DNA of 64,000 bases from Prorocentrum cordatum (taxonomy: Eukaryota > Sar > Dinophyceae > Prorocentrales > Prorocentraceae). Each line of letters opens with the position of its first letter. The first letter of the stretch is position 1. The translations under genes were made by a program, and so were the position numbers. The DNA lies in NCBI GenBank assembly GCA_963575745.1, contig CAUYUJ010005736.1, positions 1 to 64,000 of the forward strand. The letters are read 5' to 3'. Positions 24,341 through 33,257 of the stretch are shown here, one piece after another. Under the pieces are notes generated by a model, which was not told where the DNA came from, searched no databases, and worked only from the letters and a program-made list of their open reading frames with translations.

Positions 24341-25311
24341 ATCCCACCAGCCCTCTGGGCGTAGGTGGTCTAGAGCAGATCATCTTCCACCCCTCCCTCT
24401 TCCCCCTTCGGGAGGGGTTTACCCCTCCCCCTACCCCCTCCCCTCGACCTGGACGGGGGGGGCCGCGGGTAGTTAGAGCGTCCAAGATGGCCCAAGACGG
24501 CTCCAAGAGCGCCTCAGAGAACCCAAGATGAGCTCCAAGATGGCTCAAGATAGCGCAAGATCGCTCACGATGGCTCCTAAGATGGTTCCAAGAAGCCCAA
24601 AGACGGCCCCAAGATAACTCCAAGTGGCCAAACAGCTCCCCAAGGAGGCCCCGAAGAGGCCAAAATCGTCCCAAAACCTAAAGAAAATCAATGATTTTTG
24701 CTTTCTCGCCTTTTCGCTTCCGATGGCCATTCGAGGCCTGGAGATGGCTCCAAGATGGCCCAAGAGGGCCCCAAGAGAGCCCCAAACGAGCCCCAAGACG
24801 GCCCCAAGAGCGCCCAAGAGCACTCCAAGAGCGTTCCAAGAGGGGTCCAAGAGGCGATTTTAGGGCTTCCGAGGGGGGACGCTAATTAAACCCCCCCTCT
24901 TGTTTGATCGACTCCCTCCAAGATGGCCCCAAAAGCGCCCCGAAGGCTCCCCAGAGCGCCTCAAGAGGGTCCCAAGAGGCGCCCAAGATGCCCCAAGGCG
25001 CCCAAAAAGCCCTCCAAGAGGCCCTCAAAAGACCCCCAAGAAGCTCCTTCCCCTCCTCCTCCTCCTCCTCCGATTCTTCCTCCTTCTCCGTCCTCCTCCT
25101 CCTCCTCCTCCTCCTCCTCTTCCCCCTCCTCCTCCTCCTCCTCCTCCGACGACGACGACGACGACGACGACGACTCTTCCATCCTCCCCCTCTCGGGGTC
25201 TGTGACAGCTTCCCCCGCCCTTTGTTATTCTGCATGCTCCCCGACTTCCCTGATCACCTCAACTCCCCTGAGCATCGTTTCTGGATGGGCTGGTGGGGAT
25301 ACGCGAAGCGT
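24341..25311 (+). mobile_element. structured element S, copy 1 (Helentron-like)
   Basis: 971 bp. Starts ATCCCACCAGCCC and has near its 3' end the inverted GGGCTGGTGGGGAT, followed by the short hairpin ACGCGAAGCGT. The order is: 5' stem region (CCACC..GGTGG; GGGGAGGGG..CCCCTCCCC-type palindrome), CCAAGAGGC-type short repeats, an internal 24850-25040 block (GGGGGACGCTAATTAAACCCCCC.. then GATGGCCCCAAAAGCGCCCC), a (TCC)n tract, (GAC)n, and a conserved 3' segment. It has about one internal unit where copies 2 and 3 have three. No coding content. Asymmetric inverted ends plus a 3' hairpin resemble Helitron2/Helentron non-autonomous elements; that assignment is inference. Confidence 0.6.
25045..25175. 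repeat. (TCC)n/(GAC)n tract inside element S copy 1
   Basis: Pyrimidine triplets followed by nine or so GAC/CGA triplets at about 25147-25172. The same position in copies 2 and 3 holds (TCC)n ending in a shorter CGACGACGACGG. Confidence 0.9.
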
Positions 25312-25353
25312 CAACAATTCATTTATGGATTAGCGGTGAAATCCGGTTTTGTC

Positions 25354-25722
25354 TTATTTGTATTGCATTGATTTTGTATTTGCCCGGATTGTAATAATAT
25401 GTATTTCTTTCGATTGCGTAATCGTAAATAGCCCCCGTTGACCGGATTGAAAACATTGCCGTAACCATACGGAGAAGCCTATAATATTCCCGATATTCTT
25501 CTGCATTGTTTCAAGGACCGAACCCGCGATCATAATGATTATTCCGTTTGTTATATGCGGGCCTTTTGCAGCCAATAGAACGGCACTACATTTCGACGAC
25601 GACCTGCCGATGAAAACGAAATTCTTCGACAATTTCATGGCGACGACCTGCTCGACGATAACGAAATTTCCTTGGCCGACCTCTTGCATGTGATCCTTCC
25701 TCCTCTTCACCCTCTTCCTCAT
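25354..25722 (-). CDS. hypothetical small ORF in AT-rich segment
   Basis: A 122-residue open frame within the fold-back element, in sequence that is AT-rich like the MULE remnants and not simple repeat. The N-terminal half (GNFVIVEQVVAMKLSKNF then KCSAVLL) loosely recalls a FLYWCH-type zinc finger as found in MULE transposases, but the Trp and His ligands are not convincing. It could be a captured or older transposon fragment, or chance. No product assigned. Confidence 0.2.
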   Translation of the reverse strand: MRKRVKRRKDHMQEVGQGNFVIVEQVVAMKLSKNFVFIGRSSSKCSAVLLAAKGPHITNGIIIMIAGSVLETMQKNIGNIIGFSVWLRQCFQSGQRGLFTITQSKEIHIITIRANTKSMQYK

Positions 25723-26159
25723 TCAAACCTCACAGAGCAATTATGTCCACCCCAGACGGCCCCAGGAATGGGAAAGAACTGGAATAAGAAGAGAAATAGA
25801 AGGGAATCGGAAAAAGATATCGGAATGGGAGCAAACCAGAATGGAAGGGAACCTGAATAAGTAGGAGAGAGCCGGAACACGAGGAATGGAGGAAGGGGAG
25901 ATGGAGGAAGGTCCCCTACATTTCCTTGTTCTCCTTTGTTTTCTCGTCCTCCTTCTGCCTCCTCATTACGAACCTCTCTCTGCTTCCTCGTTACGAACCT
26001 CCCTCTGCCTCCTCCTCATCCTCAGCCTCCTCCTCGAAGTCCCGCCTCTCGCGGATGCTGTTCGCCCGGTTCGCCGGGCTTCGTCTCGCCAAGCTTCGTT
26101 TCGCCGGGGTCGCTTTCGCCAGGTTTCGTCTTGCTGGGCTTCGTTCTCGGGGATGCGCA

Positions 26160-26420
26160 TGTAGTTGCGAGTATCGTTTTCCAAATGCGAGCGCCATTGT
26201 TGCCAGTTGCCGGTCCCATTGTTGCCAGTTGCGAGTCCCGTTGTTGCCAGTTGCGAGTCCCGTTGTTGCCAGTTGCGAGTCCCGTTGTTGCCAGTTGCGA
26301 GTCCCGTTGTTGCCAGTTGCGAGTCCCATTGTTGCCAGTTGCGAGTCCCGTTATTGAGTTGCGAGTCCCGTTGTTCCAGTTGCGAATCCCGTTGTTCAGT
26401 TGCGAGTCCCGTTGCCCTTC
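26160..26420 (-). repeat. right tandem-repeat arm of fold-back element
   Basis: Inverted copy of the left arm; plus-strand reading is CGAGTCCCGTTGTTGCCAGTTG repeats with the same short variant units at the outer end. Confidence 0.85.
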
Positions 26421-26430
26421 CCTTATGCCC
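26421..26430. repeat. 10-bp target site duplication, right
   Basis: CCTTATGCCC, identical to 23658-23667. Confidence 0.8.
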
Positions 26431-26966
26431 ATTTTGCACGAATAATATCTTCTTTGCAAATGAGGATGTAATTCTTCATATGTGGCAAATTCCGGATCAA
26501 CGAATTCGATTTCTTAATTGTTCCGGAAATACTTCGTGTTAGTATCTCATCCCAAAACGTTGTGAACTCTAAATCGTTCGGCATCCATGCTGATGACAGA
26601 TAAATGCGTCAAAATACGGTAGTAACTCCTGACGTGATAACCGTAAATTTCCACTCTCTTCATCTTTCTTCTTACTTCTGCTTTCAGATTTGTGCGTACA
26701 TGCTGCAAACATCGATGTAAATATAAGATTGCTCCATATTTCTTCTCGACAGTATGAAAACATGCGCAATCGAAACATGTATCTCGTATTTCCATGCCGA
26801 CATTCTTAGCGATATCGAAAAACAAATCCGCAAGCATAATGTGAGCGTCTTCGTCTTCCCTATCTGCCAACATGAACACGCATGGGAAACAACGCATATG
26901 TGGCTCTCTAGTTGTTTGATTTTGCCACAGACCAGCCGGACCTGCAGCGCCCAAAACCAAACCATG
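26431..26966 (-). pseudogene. MULE-like transposase, catalytic-core piece
   Basis: Minus strand. The open part (137 codons, stop at 26547-26549) reads GLVLGAAGPAG .. MRCFPCVFMLADREDEDAHI, the strand before the second catalytic Asp in MULE transposases. It continues with FDCACFHTVEKKYGAI and HRCLQHVRTNLK, whose C-x2-H is the conserved C2H motif of this family. The Asp in FDCACF is the candidate second catalytic residue. After the stop a +1 shift restores homologous-looking sequence (FWDEILTRS..) up to the 10-bp duplication. The N-terminal side is cut by structured element copy 2, and the stretch with the first catalytic Asp is not found. AT-rich composition contrasts with neighbours. Catalytically dead as it stands. 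Confidence 0.65.
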
Positions 26967-26969
26967 GTA

Positions 26970-28457
26970 ATCCCACCAGCCCTTTAGGGCGTAGGTGGTT
27001 TAGGGAGTTTCCTCTGCCAACCCCCTTCTTCCCCTTCGGGGAGGGGTTTACCCCTCCCCTTACCCCTCCCCACTGACCTGGACGGGGCGTTCCGCGGGTC
27101 GTTGGGACGGCCAAGATGGCCCAAGACATCTCCAAGAGCGAAAAGGCGAGAAACACACAAAACATTGATTTTACCTAGGTTTTGGAAGGATTTTGGCCTC
27201 TCGGGGGGGCCCAAGAGGCGCTTCGAGGCACTCTAGAAGGGCAACCCTAATTGGAGCTCCCCCCTTCTTTGATAGATCTCCTCCAAGATGGCCCCAAGAG
27301 CGCCCCGAAGGCTCCCAAGAGCGCCCCAAGAGCGCCCCAAGAGGGCCCCGAGAGACCCCAAGAGGCCCCCAAGAAGCCTCTAAGAGGCTGCCAAGAGACC
27401 CCCAAGAGGCCCCAAGAGAGTTCAAGATGGCCCAAGACGGCTCCAAGAGCGAAAAGGCGAGAAAGCAACAAACAATGATTTTACCTTAGGTTTTGGAAGG
27501 ATTTTGGCCTCTTGGGGGGCCCAAGAGGCGACTCGAGGCACTCTAGAGGGGCAACGCTAATTGGGGACCCCCTCTTCTTTGATCGATCTCCTCCAAGATG
27601 GCCCCAAGAGCGCCCCGAAGGCTCCCAAGAGCGCCCCAAGAGCGCCCCAAGAGCGCCCCAAGAGGCCCCAAGAGGCGCCCAAGAGGCCTCCAAAAGGCTC
27701 CCAAGAGACCTCCAAGAGGCCCAAGAGGCTCCCAAGACGGCCCAAGACGGCTCCAAGAGCGAAAAGGCGAGAAAACACAAAACATTGATTTTACCTAGGT
27801 TTTGGAAAGATTTTGGCCTCAAGAAGGGCCCAAGAAGCGATTCGAGGCACTCTAGAGGGGCAGCGCTAATTGAGGACCCCCCCTTCTTTGATAGATCTCC
27901 TCCAAGATGGCCCCAAGAGCGCGTCGAAAGCTCCCAAGAGCGCCCCAAGAGCGCCCCAAGAGAGCTCCAAGAGGCCCCAAGAGGCCCCCAAGAGGCCTCC
28001 AAGAGGCCCCCAAGAGACCCCCAAGAGGCCACAAGAGGCTCCCCGAGATACGCAAGAGGCCCCCGGGACCGCCAAGAGGCTCCAAAGACGGCCCAAGAGG
28101 CCCCCAAGCTCGCCATTGTCCTCCTCCTCCTCCTCTTTTTCTTCCTCCTCCCTCCTCCCCCTCCCCCTCCTCCTCCTCCTCCTCCTCCTCCTCCTCCTTT
28201 TCCTCCTCCTTCTCGTCCTCGCAGTCCTCCATCTCCTCCTCCTTATCTTCCTCCTCCTCCTCCTCCTGCTCCTCCTCCTGCTCCTCCTCTTCCTCCTCCT
28301 ACTCCGACGACGACGGCTCCTCCTACATCCTCCCCCTCTTGGGGTATATGGCGGCTCACCCCGCCCTTTGTTCTTCTGCATGCTCCCCCGCTTCCCTCAT
28401 AACCTCCACTCCCCTGGGACTCATTTCTGGACGGGCTGGTGGGGATACGCGAAGCGT
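26970..28457 (+). mobile_element. structured element S, copy 2 (Helentron-like)
   Basis: 1488 bp. 5' end ATCCCACCAGCCC then TTTAGGGC (CCACC..GGTGG stem); inverted subterminal GGGCTGGTGGGGAT at 28433-28446; terminal hairpin ACGCGAAGCGT at 28447-28457. Contains about three tandem units of ~310 bp, each with ATTTTACCTAGGTTTTGG, GGCACTCTAGA.GGGCAACGC and TCTCCTCCAAGATGGCCCC, then (TCC)n. Inserted in the MULE transposase gene: coding sequence resumes on both sides. No direct target duplication was seen. Its nearest relative is copy 3, which matches nearly end to end. No ORF with domains. Confidence 0.65.
28115..28315. repeat. (TCC)n tract inside element S copy 2
   Basis: Pyrimidine triplet tract ending in CGACGACGACGG. 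Source of poly-Glu/Gly/Ser open frames that are not genes. Confidence 0.9.
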
Positions 28458-29349
28458 CTAGAATTTGTCTTAGGGAACTCGATAAATGCTTCCAATCCTT
28501 ATCGACACTGCGAGCAGACGAGAACGGAATACGTAATTTTGTTGCACTTAGAATCTTCTTGTCATGGTAAACCTGCATCTCTTTTGGAGGATTTTCCAGA
28601 AACATATTGAAAGTACCAAGGCATTCTGCAACGTAATGATTAATAGGTACTTTATTCTTGGCTCGTTGGTTCGTGATTTGACGCTCTGTCGGCCAATGGT
28701 CTGGATCCAACCGGTCTGCTTTTTTCTCCGTGGTGATCTTGGCGTATTTTTTTGCATTCCTTAACTGCTCGTCACGTTGATTTACGTTGCCAGTACATTT
28801 TCCAGTTACTTCAATTATCATTGTCTTATTTTGCCTGGAAAAACACCACGTTTTCGTGCAATTATTACATTTCTTGCAAGCCGCCTGGAAATTCTTAATC
28901 CCATTGTAAGATGACGGTGTCAAAGAATGCACGTACATGTCGTTCTCGCGGATATAATTATTGATCATTTCACGTAACATATTTGGCAATGTAAAAGCAA
29001 TCGGCTCACCATGCAGCTCAAACGGGCGCCGCTTTTTACCTCTCTGCCCCCGCGGCCTTTCCTTAATTAGCTCTTCTTCGGGGGCATCTCGGATCTGTAA
29101 AGGAACGACATCGAGAGGTTGGCCTGTGCTGCTCGACCCAACTCCAGGAGCGCACGAATCTCCTGGAGCGGGGAGCCACCCATCTTCAAGATGCGATTGA
29201 TTGAATGAGGGCACGGCCTGCAGTTGGATGCGAGCGCCCTGTGCAGGTGGCCGACGCCATAAAACCACTCCATCCGCCACCATAAAGAAAAGAAACATAA
29301 ACATGATATGGACGTGTACCCTCTCCAACGGAGCGGACCGAAGGTACAA
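28458..29349 (-). pseudogene. MULE-like transposase, N-terminal piece
   Basis: Minus strand, open from Met at 29349 for about 296 codons before entering element S. Residues of about 130-240 carry a Cys-rich finger (FQAACKKCNNCTKTWCF, then GKCTG) of the zinc-finger type that precedes the core in MULE transposases. After it come a basic segment (AKKYAKITTEKKADR), EMQVYHDKKIL, and PFSSARSVDKDWKHLSSSL, which end at the insertion. The first 30 residues include a hydrophobic stretch (IMFMFLFFMV) that may not be native; the true start could be at 28982 (MLREMINNYI) or lie across an intron (a TTTACAG 3' splice-like site reads at about 29100). Distinctly AT-rich. Confidence 0.55.
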
Positions 29350-29538
29350 ATGAAACTGTGATAATCACAAAGAAATGCTGAAATAGTTTCAGCCTTAAAC
29401 ACTACGGATCAATTACATCACCGTTTCCGGAATATTAGCAATATATCGAGAGGGAAAAGGGATGGATGACAGATGTAGACATCCTTTTCCTTTGCCCGTG
29501 CCCTACCGACGCTCTGTCGTGGGATTCGTAACTTGGAT

Positions 29539-29856
29539 TCAAAAGTCCCCGCAGAGGTTTACAGATTTAGAGGGGACTAACTCTGTAAACTTAGCAACCT
29601 TTGATCCCTCGCTGCCGCAATTTTGCCCCAGAGCCGCTACGAATCCTCTGTAGGACACGGGCATGTAAGCTCTGGGAGGCCGATCGATCCCGGAAATACT
29701 TCCGGGAGACCAGCCGGCAGCCTGAGCTTCGAAAAACCTGTCTAGTAATTCGATGCTCCCAAAAACTGATCCTGAAGCCTGGAAACCAAATCCTCGAGGA
29801 AAGGAGCAATCTATCGCTGATTCTATCGTTGTTACGTCTATTCTCTTCGTCGACAA
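29539..29856 (-). CDS. hypothetical ORF upstream of MULE remnant
   Basis: A 105-residue frame of normal complexity beginning MSTKRIDVTTIESAIDCSF with balanced composition (FFEAQAAGWSPGSISGIDRP). It is on the same strand as, and about 190 bp upstream of, the MULE N-terminal piece, in the AT-rich island. I do not recognise a family. It could be a first exon or an accessory gene of the element, or an unrelated fragment. Confidence 0.25.
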   Translation of the reverse strand: MSTKRIDVTTIESAIDCSFPRGFGFQASGSVFGSIELLDRFFEAQAAGWSPGSISGIDRPPRAYMPVSYRGFVAALGQNCGSEGSKVAKFTELVPSKSVNLCGDF

Positions 29857-29907
29857 GGCGCGGAACTATAGAATTTGAAACTTATTTTCTAATAATTTTC
29901 TAGATAT

Positions 29908-30065
29908 AGAATTAACTCGCAAATTAATACTTTTCTATATGTGATATATGTATACACACGAGCCAAAAGTATTAACTCGCAAGTTAATACTTTCTATCCG
30001 GGGTATATGTATACCAACGATCAAAAAATATTAACTCGCGAGTTAGTACTTTTTAACTCGTGATT
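29908..30065. repeat. AT-rich palindromic ~60-bp tandem repeat
   Basis: Three units of about 60 bp, each with ATTAACTCGC(A/G)A(A/G)TTA followed by ATACTTT.. and, in the first two, a GTATAC word. The third unit approaches a perfect 16-bp palindrome (TTAACTCGCGAGTTAG). Lies at the right border of the AT-rich island, upstream of the MULE and hypothetical frames; could be a subterminal or promoter-like array of that element. Confidence 0.7.
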
Positions 30066-30626
30066 CCAGTCTCTTCCTATATATCTTTCTCCCTCTCTCA
30101 CTCTCTCTCTCTCTCCCTCTCACTACTGCCACTGCCACTAATACAAGTGGTTGTTCTATTTCCTGTGCTCTTCTTTCGCGTTCTCTCCCGTGCCAGGGCG
30201 CCCCTGAAAATGAGGAAGCATAGCACATAAAGACATCATGCAAATGTATTCCGTAATGAACCTCGGTGATCCGTAGTCGTCGCCCCGCTTCTTTTGACGA
30301 GTCTGACGCGCGAGATAATGATGTGTGATCGAACGGTATGTCGACATTCGTGCAGCTATCCGGAATCGAATGCCGATGCCGATGACGATTCAGATGATCA
30401 TGCGGCCTCGGAAATATAACCTCGTTGTCTTGTCGCGTTCCTCCTCCTTCCTCCCCATCCTACTCCTCCTCTCCCCCGCTTTCTCCTCCTCCTCCTCGTC
30501 ATCTTCGTCGTCGTCGTCCTCCTCCTCCTTCTCCTCCTCCTCCTCCTCCTCCTCCTACTGCTCTTCCTCCTCCCCTCCTCGCCCCCTGCGCGGGCCCCAG
30601 GGTAGGGCTTTAGCAGTATCGGTGCA
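30066..30626. other. simple repeats, no gene
   Basis: (CT)n at about 30088-30122 and (TCC)n/(GTC)n at about 30437-30590. No coding evidence. Confidence 0.7.
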
Positions 30627-31123
30627 AGATGAGGTTTCCATGGGGCCACGAAGCGTGGCACGCAGCATGCGGGCCCTGCCCGGGGCTGCGGGTGGAGTTC
30701 TCCGAAACGCTGGCATGGGCCCAGGCCGCCATGCGGAGCGGGGCCTTAATCGGTGGACCCCCCCATGGGGCCACGAAGCGTTGTTTGAAGGGCGTGCCGA
30801 ATCGGGCGCGGGTACGCCATGCAGGCGCTGCCGCTGGGGCGTTCGGTGGAGCTCCCTATGGGGCCACGAAACTTAAGAGGGGTGCGCCGAATCGGGTGCG
30901 GGTGCGCCATGCGGCCTTCGGTGGGGCTCCCTATGGGGGCACGAAATGTGGGCGGGGTGTGCCGAATCGGGTGGTGTTACGCCATGGGAACCCTGCCGCT
31001 GGGGCATCGGTGGGGCTCCTATGGCGCCACGCATCACGTGGCGGGTGTGCCGAGTCGGGTGCGGGTACGCCATGCGGACCTTGCCGCTGAAACCTTCGGT
31101 GGGGCTCATCCTGGGGCCACGAA
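30627..31123 (+). repeat. 90-bp satellite, left part
   Basis: About five to six units of roughly 90 bp: GTGCCGAATCGGG(T/C)GCGGGTACGCC, ATGCGGACCCTGCCGCTGGGG, CCTTCGGTGGAGCTCCCTAT, GGGGCCACGAAGCGT. Interrupted at 31124 by element S copy 3 and resumed at about 32606. The period being a multiple of three keeps frames open; I see no evidence that it is translated. Confidence 0.85.
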
Positions 31124-32605
31124 ATCCCACCAGCCCTTTAGGGCGTAGGTGGTCTAGGGAGTTTCCTCTGCCAACCCTCTTCTTCCCCTTCGGGGAGGGG
31201 TTTACCCCTCCCCTTACCCCTCCCCACTGACCTGGACGGGGCCGGTCGCGAGGTGTCAGAGCGTCCAAGGTGGCCCAAGACAGCTCCACGAGCGAACAGG
31301 CAAGAAAACACAAAACATTGATTTCACCTAGGTTTTGGAAGGATTTTGGCATCTTGGGGGGGCCCAAGAGGCGACTCGAGGCACTCTGGAGGGGCGGGGC
31401 TAATAAGCACCCCCCCCTTCTTTGATAGATCTCCTCCAAGATGGCCCAAAGAGCGCCCCGAAGGCTCCCAAGAGCGCCCCAAGAGCGCCCCAAGAGGGCC
31501 CCAAGAGACCCCAAGAGGCCCCCAAGAAGCCTCCAAGAGGCTGCCAAGAGACCCCCAAGAGGCCCCAAGAGAGTCCAAGATGGCCCAAGACGGCTCCAAG
31601 AGCGAAAAGGCGAGAAAGCAACAAACATTGATTTTATCTAGGTTTTGGAAGGATTTTGGCCTCTTGGGGGGCCCAAGAGGCGACTCGAGGCACTCTAGAG
31701 GGGCAACGCTAATTGGGGACCCCCTCTTCTCTGATCGATCTCCTGCAAGATGGCCCCAAGAGCGCCCCGAAGGCTCCCAAGAGCGCCCCAAGAGCGCCCC
31801 GAGAGCGCCCCAAGAGGCCCCAAGAGGCGCCCAAGAGGCCTCCAAAAGGCTCCCAAGAGACCCCCAAGAGGCCCAAGAGGCTCCCAAGACGGGTCCAAGA
31901 GCGAAAAGGCGAGAAAACACAAAAACATTGATTTTACCTAGGTTTTGGAAGGATTTTGGCCTCTTGGACGGGCCCAAGAGGCGACTCGAGGCACTCTAGA
32001 GGGGCAGCGCTAATTGGGGACCCCCCTTCTTTGATAGATCTCCTCCAAGATGGCCCCAAGAGCGCCTCGAAGGCTCCCAAGAGCGCCCCAAGAGCGCCCC
32101 AAGAGAACCCCAAGAGGCCCCAAGAGGCCCCCAAGAGGCCTCCAAGAGGCCCCCAAGAGACCCCCAAGAGGCCACAAGAGGCTCCCCGAGATACGCAAGA
32201 AGCCCCCGGGACCGCCAAGAGGCCCCAAGGACGGCCCAAGAGGCCCCCAAGCTCGCAATTGTCCTCCTCCTCCTCCTCTTTTCTTCCTCCTCCCTCGTCC
32301 CCCTCCCCCTCCTCCTCCTCCTCCTCCTCCTCCTCCTCCTCCTTCTCCTTTTCCTCCTTCTCGTCCTCCTCGTCCTCGCAGTCCTCCATCTCCTCCTCCT
32401 TCTATTCCTCCTCCTCCTCCTCCTCCTGCTCCTCCTCTTCCTCCTCCTACTCCGACGACGACGGCTCCTCCTACATCCTCCCCCTCTTGGGGTATATGGC
32501 GGCTCACCCCGCCCTTTGTTCTTCTGCATGCTCCCCCGCTTCCCTCATAACCTCCACTTCCCTGGGACTCATTTCTGGACGGGCTGGTGGGGATACGCGA
32601 AGCGT
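31124..32605 (+). mobile_element. structured element S, copy 3 (Helentron-like)
   Basis: 1482 bp, nearly identical in structure to copy 2: ATCCCACCAGCCCTTTAGGGC start, three ~310-bp units beginning at about 31320, 31630 and 31930, (TCC)n at 32258-32455, inverted GGGCTGGTGGGGAT at 32581-32594, hairpin ACGCGAAGCGT at 32595-32605. Inserted in the 90-bp satellite after GGGGCCACGAA. The next bases, CTAGAATTTG, are the same as those after copy 2, where they belong to the MULE coding sequence, suggesting that copy 3 descends from copy 2 with read-through of its flank. Confidence 0.65.
32258..32465. repeat. (TCC)n tract inside element S copy 3
   Basis: Same tract as 28115-28315, ending in CGACGACGACGG. 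Confidence 0.9.
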
Positions 32606-33257
32606 CTAGAATTTGAAAGGGGTGCGCCGAATCGGGTGCGGGTACGCCAAGCGGTCCCTAGAGCTGGGGCCTTCGGTGGGGCTCCCTATGGGGCCTGTGA
32701 GGGGTGTGCCGAAACGGGTGCGGGTACGCCGTGCGGACCCTGCCGCTGGGGCCTTCGGTGGAGCTCCCGATGGGGCCACGGAGCGTTTGAGAGGTGTGCC
32801 GAATCTGGTGCGGGTACGCCATGCGGGCCCTGCCGCTGGGGCCTTCGGTGGAGCTCCCTATGGGGCCGCGCATCGTGTGAAGGCTGTGCCGAATCGGATG
32901 CGGGTACGCCATGCGGACCGTGCCGTTGGGGCTCTCGGTGGAGCTCTCCTTGGGGTCACGAAGCCTGTGGGTGGAATGCGAAATCGGGCGCGGGTACGCC
33001 ATGCGGATCCTGCCATTGGGGCCTTCGGTGAAACTCCCTATTTGGCCGCGCAACATGTTGGGTATGGTGCCGAATCGGGCGCGGGTACGCCATGCGAGCC
33101 CTGCCGCTGAAGCTTTCGGTGCCCCCCCTATGAAGCCACGGAACGTGTGCGGGGTGTGCCGCATTGGGCGCGGGTGCGCCAGGCGGACCTTGCCGCTGTG
33201 GCCTTCGGTGGGGCTCCTATGGGGATACGAAGCGTGTGCGGGGTGTGCCGAATCGCT
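32606..33257 (+). repeat. 90-bp satellite, right part
   Basis: About seven units continuing the repeat of 30627-31123, with GCCGAATCGG words spaced 82-91 bp from about 32625 to 33247. Confidence 0.88.

Larger units (their letters stand above)
23668..26420. mobile_element. fold-back/MULE-type element with tandem-repeat arms
   Basis: A 2753-bp insertion flanked by the exact 10-bp direct repeat CCTTATGCCC. Both ends are inverted copies of a tandem array of about 22 bp (GGGACTCGCAACTGGCAACAAC). The outermost units match in order, including the variants ..GCAA(C/T)TGAACAACGGGA, ..ACTGGAACAACGGGA and ..ACTCAA(C/T)AACGGG, so the arms descend from one terminal sequence. The interior holds a structured repeat element (24341-25311), short GCGGGA..CCGG(T/C)TTAAGC repeats at 24000-24300, CGCCGGGCTTCGT repeats at 26050-26150, and a small minus-strand open frame. 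No transposase is evident inside, so it is probably non-autonomous. It interrupts the MULE transposase gene. Confidence 0.7.

Noticed and set aside
28243-28457. C-terminal Gly/Arg-rich extension of the 29349-28243 minus-strand frame
   Set aside because: This portion is the 3' end of structured element copy 2 and its (TCC)n tract, not transposase.
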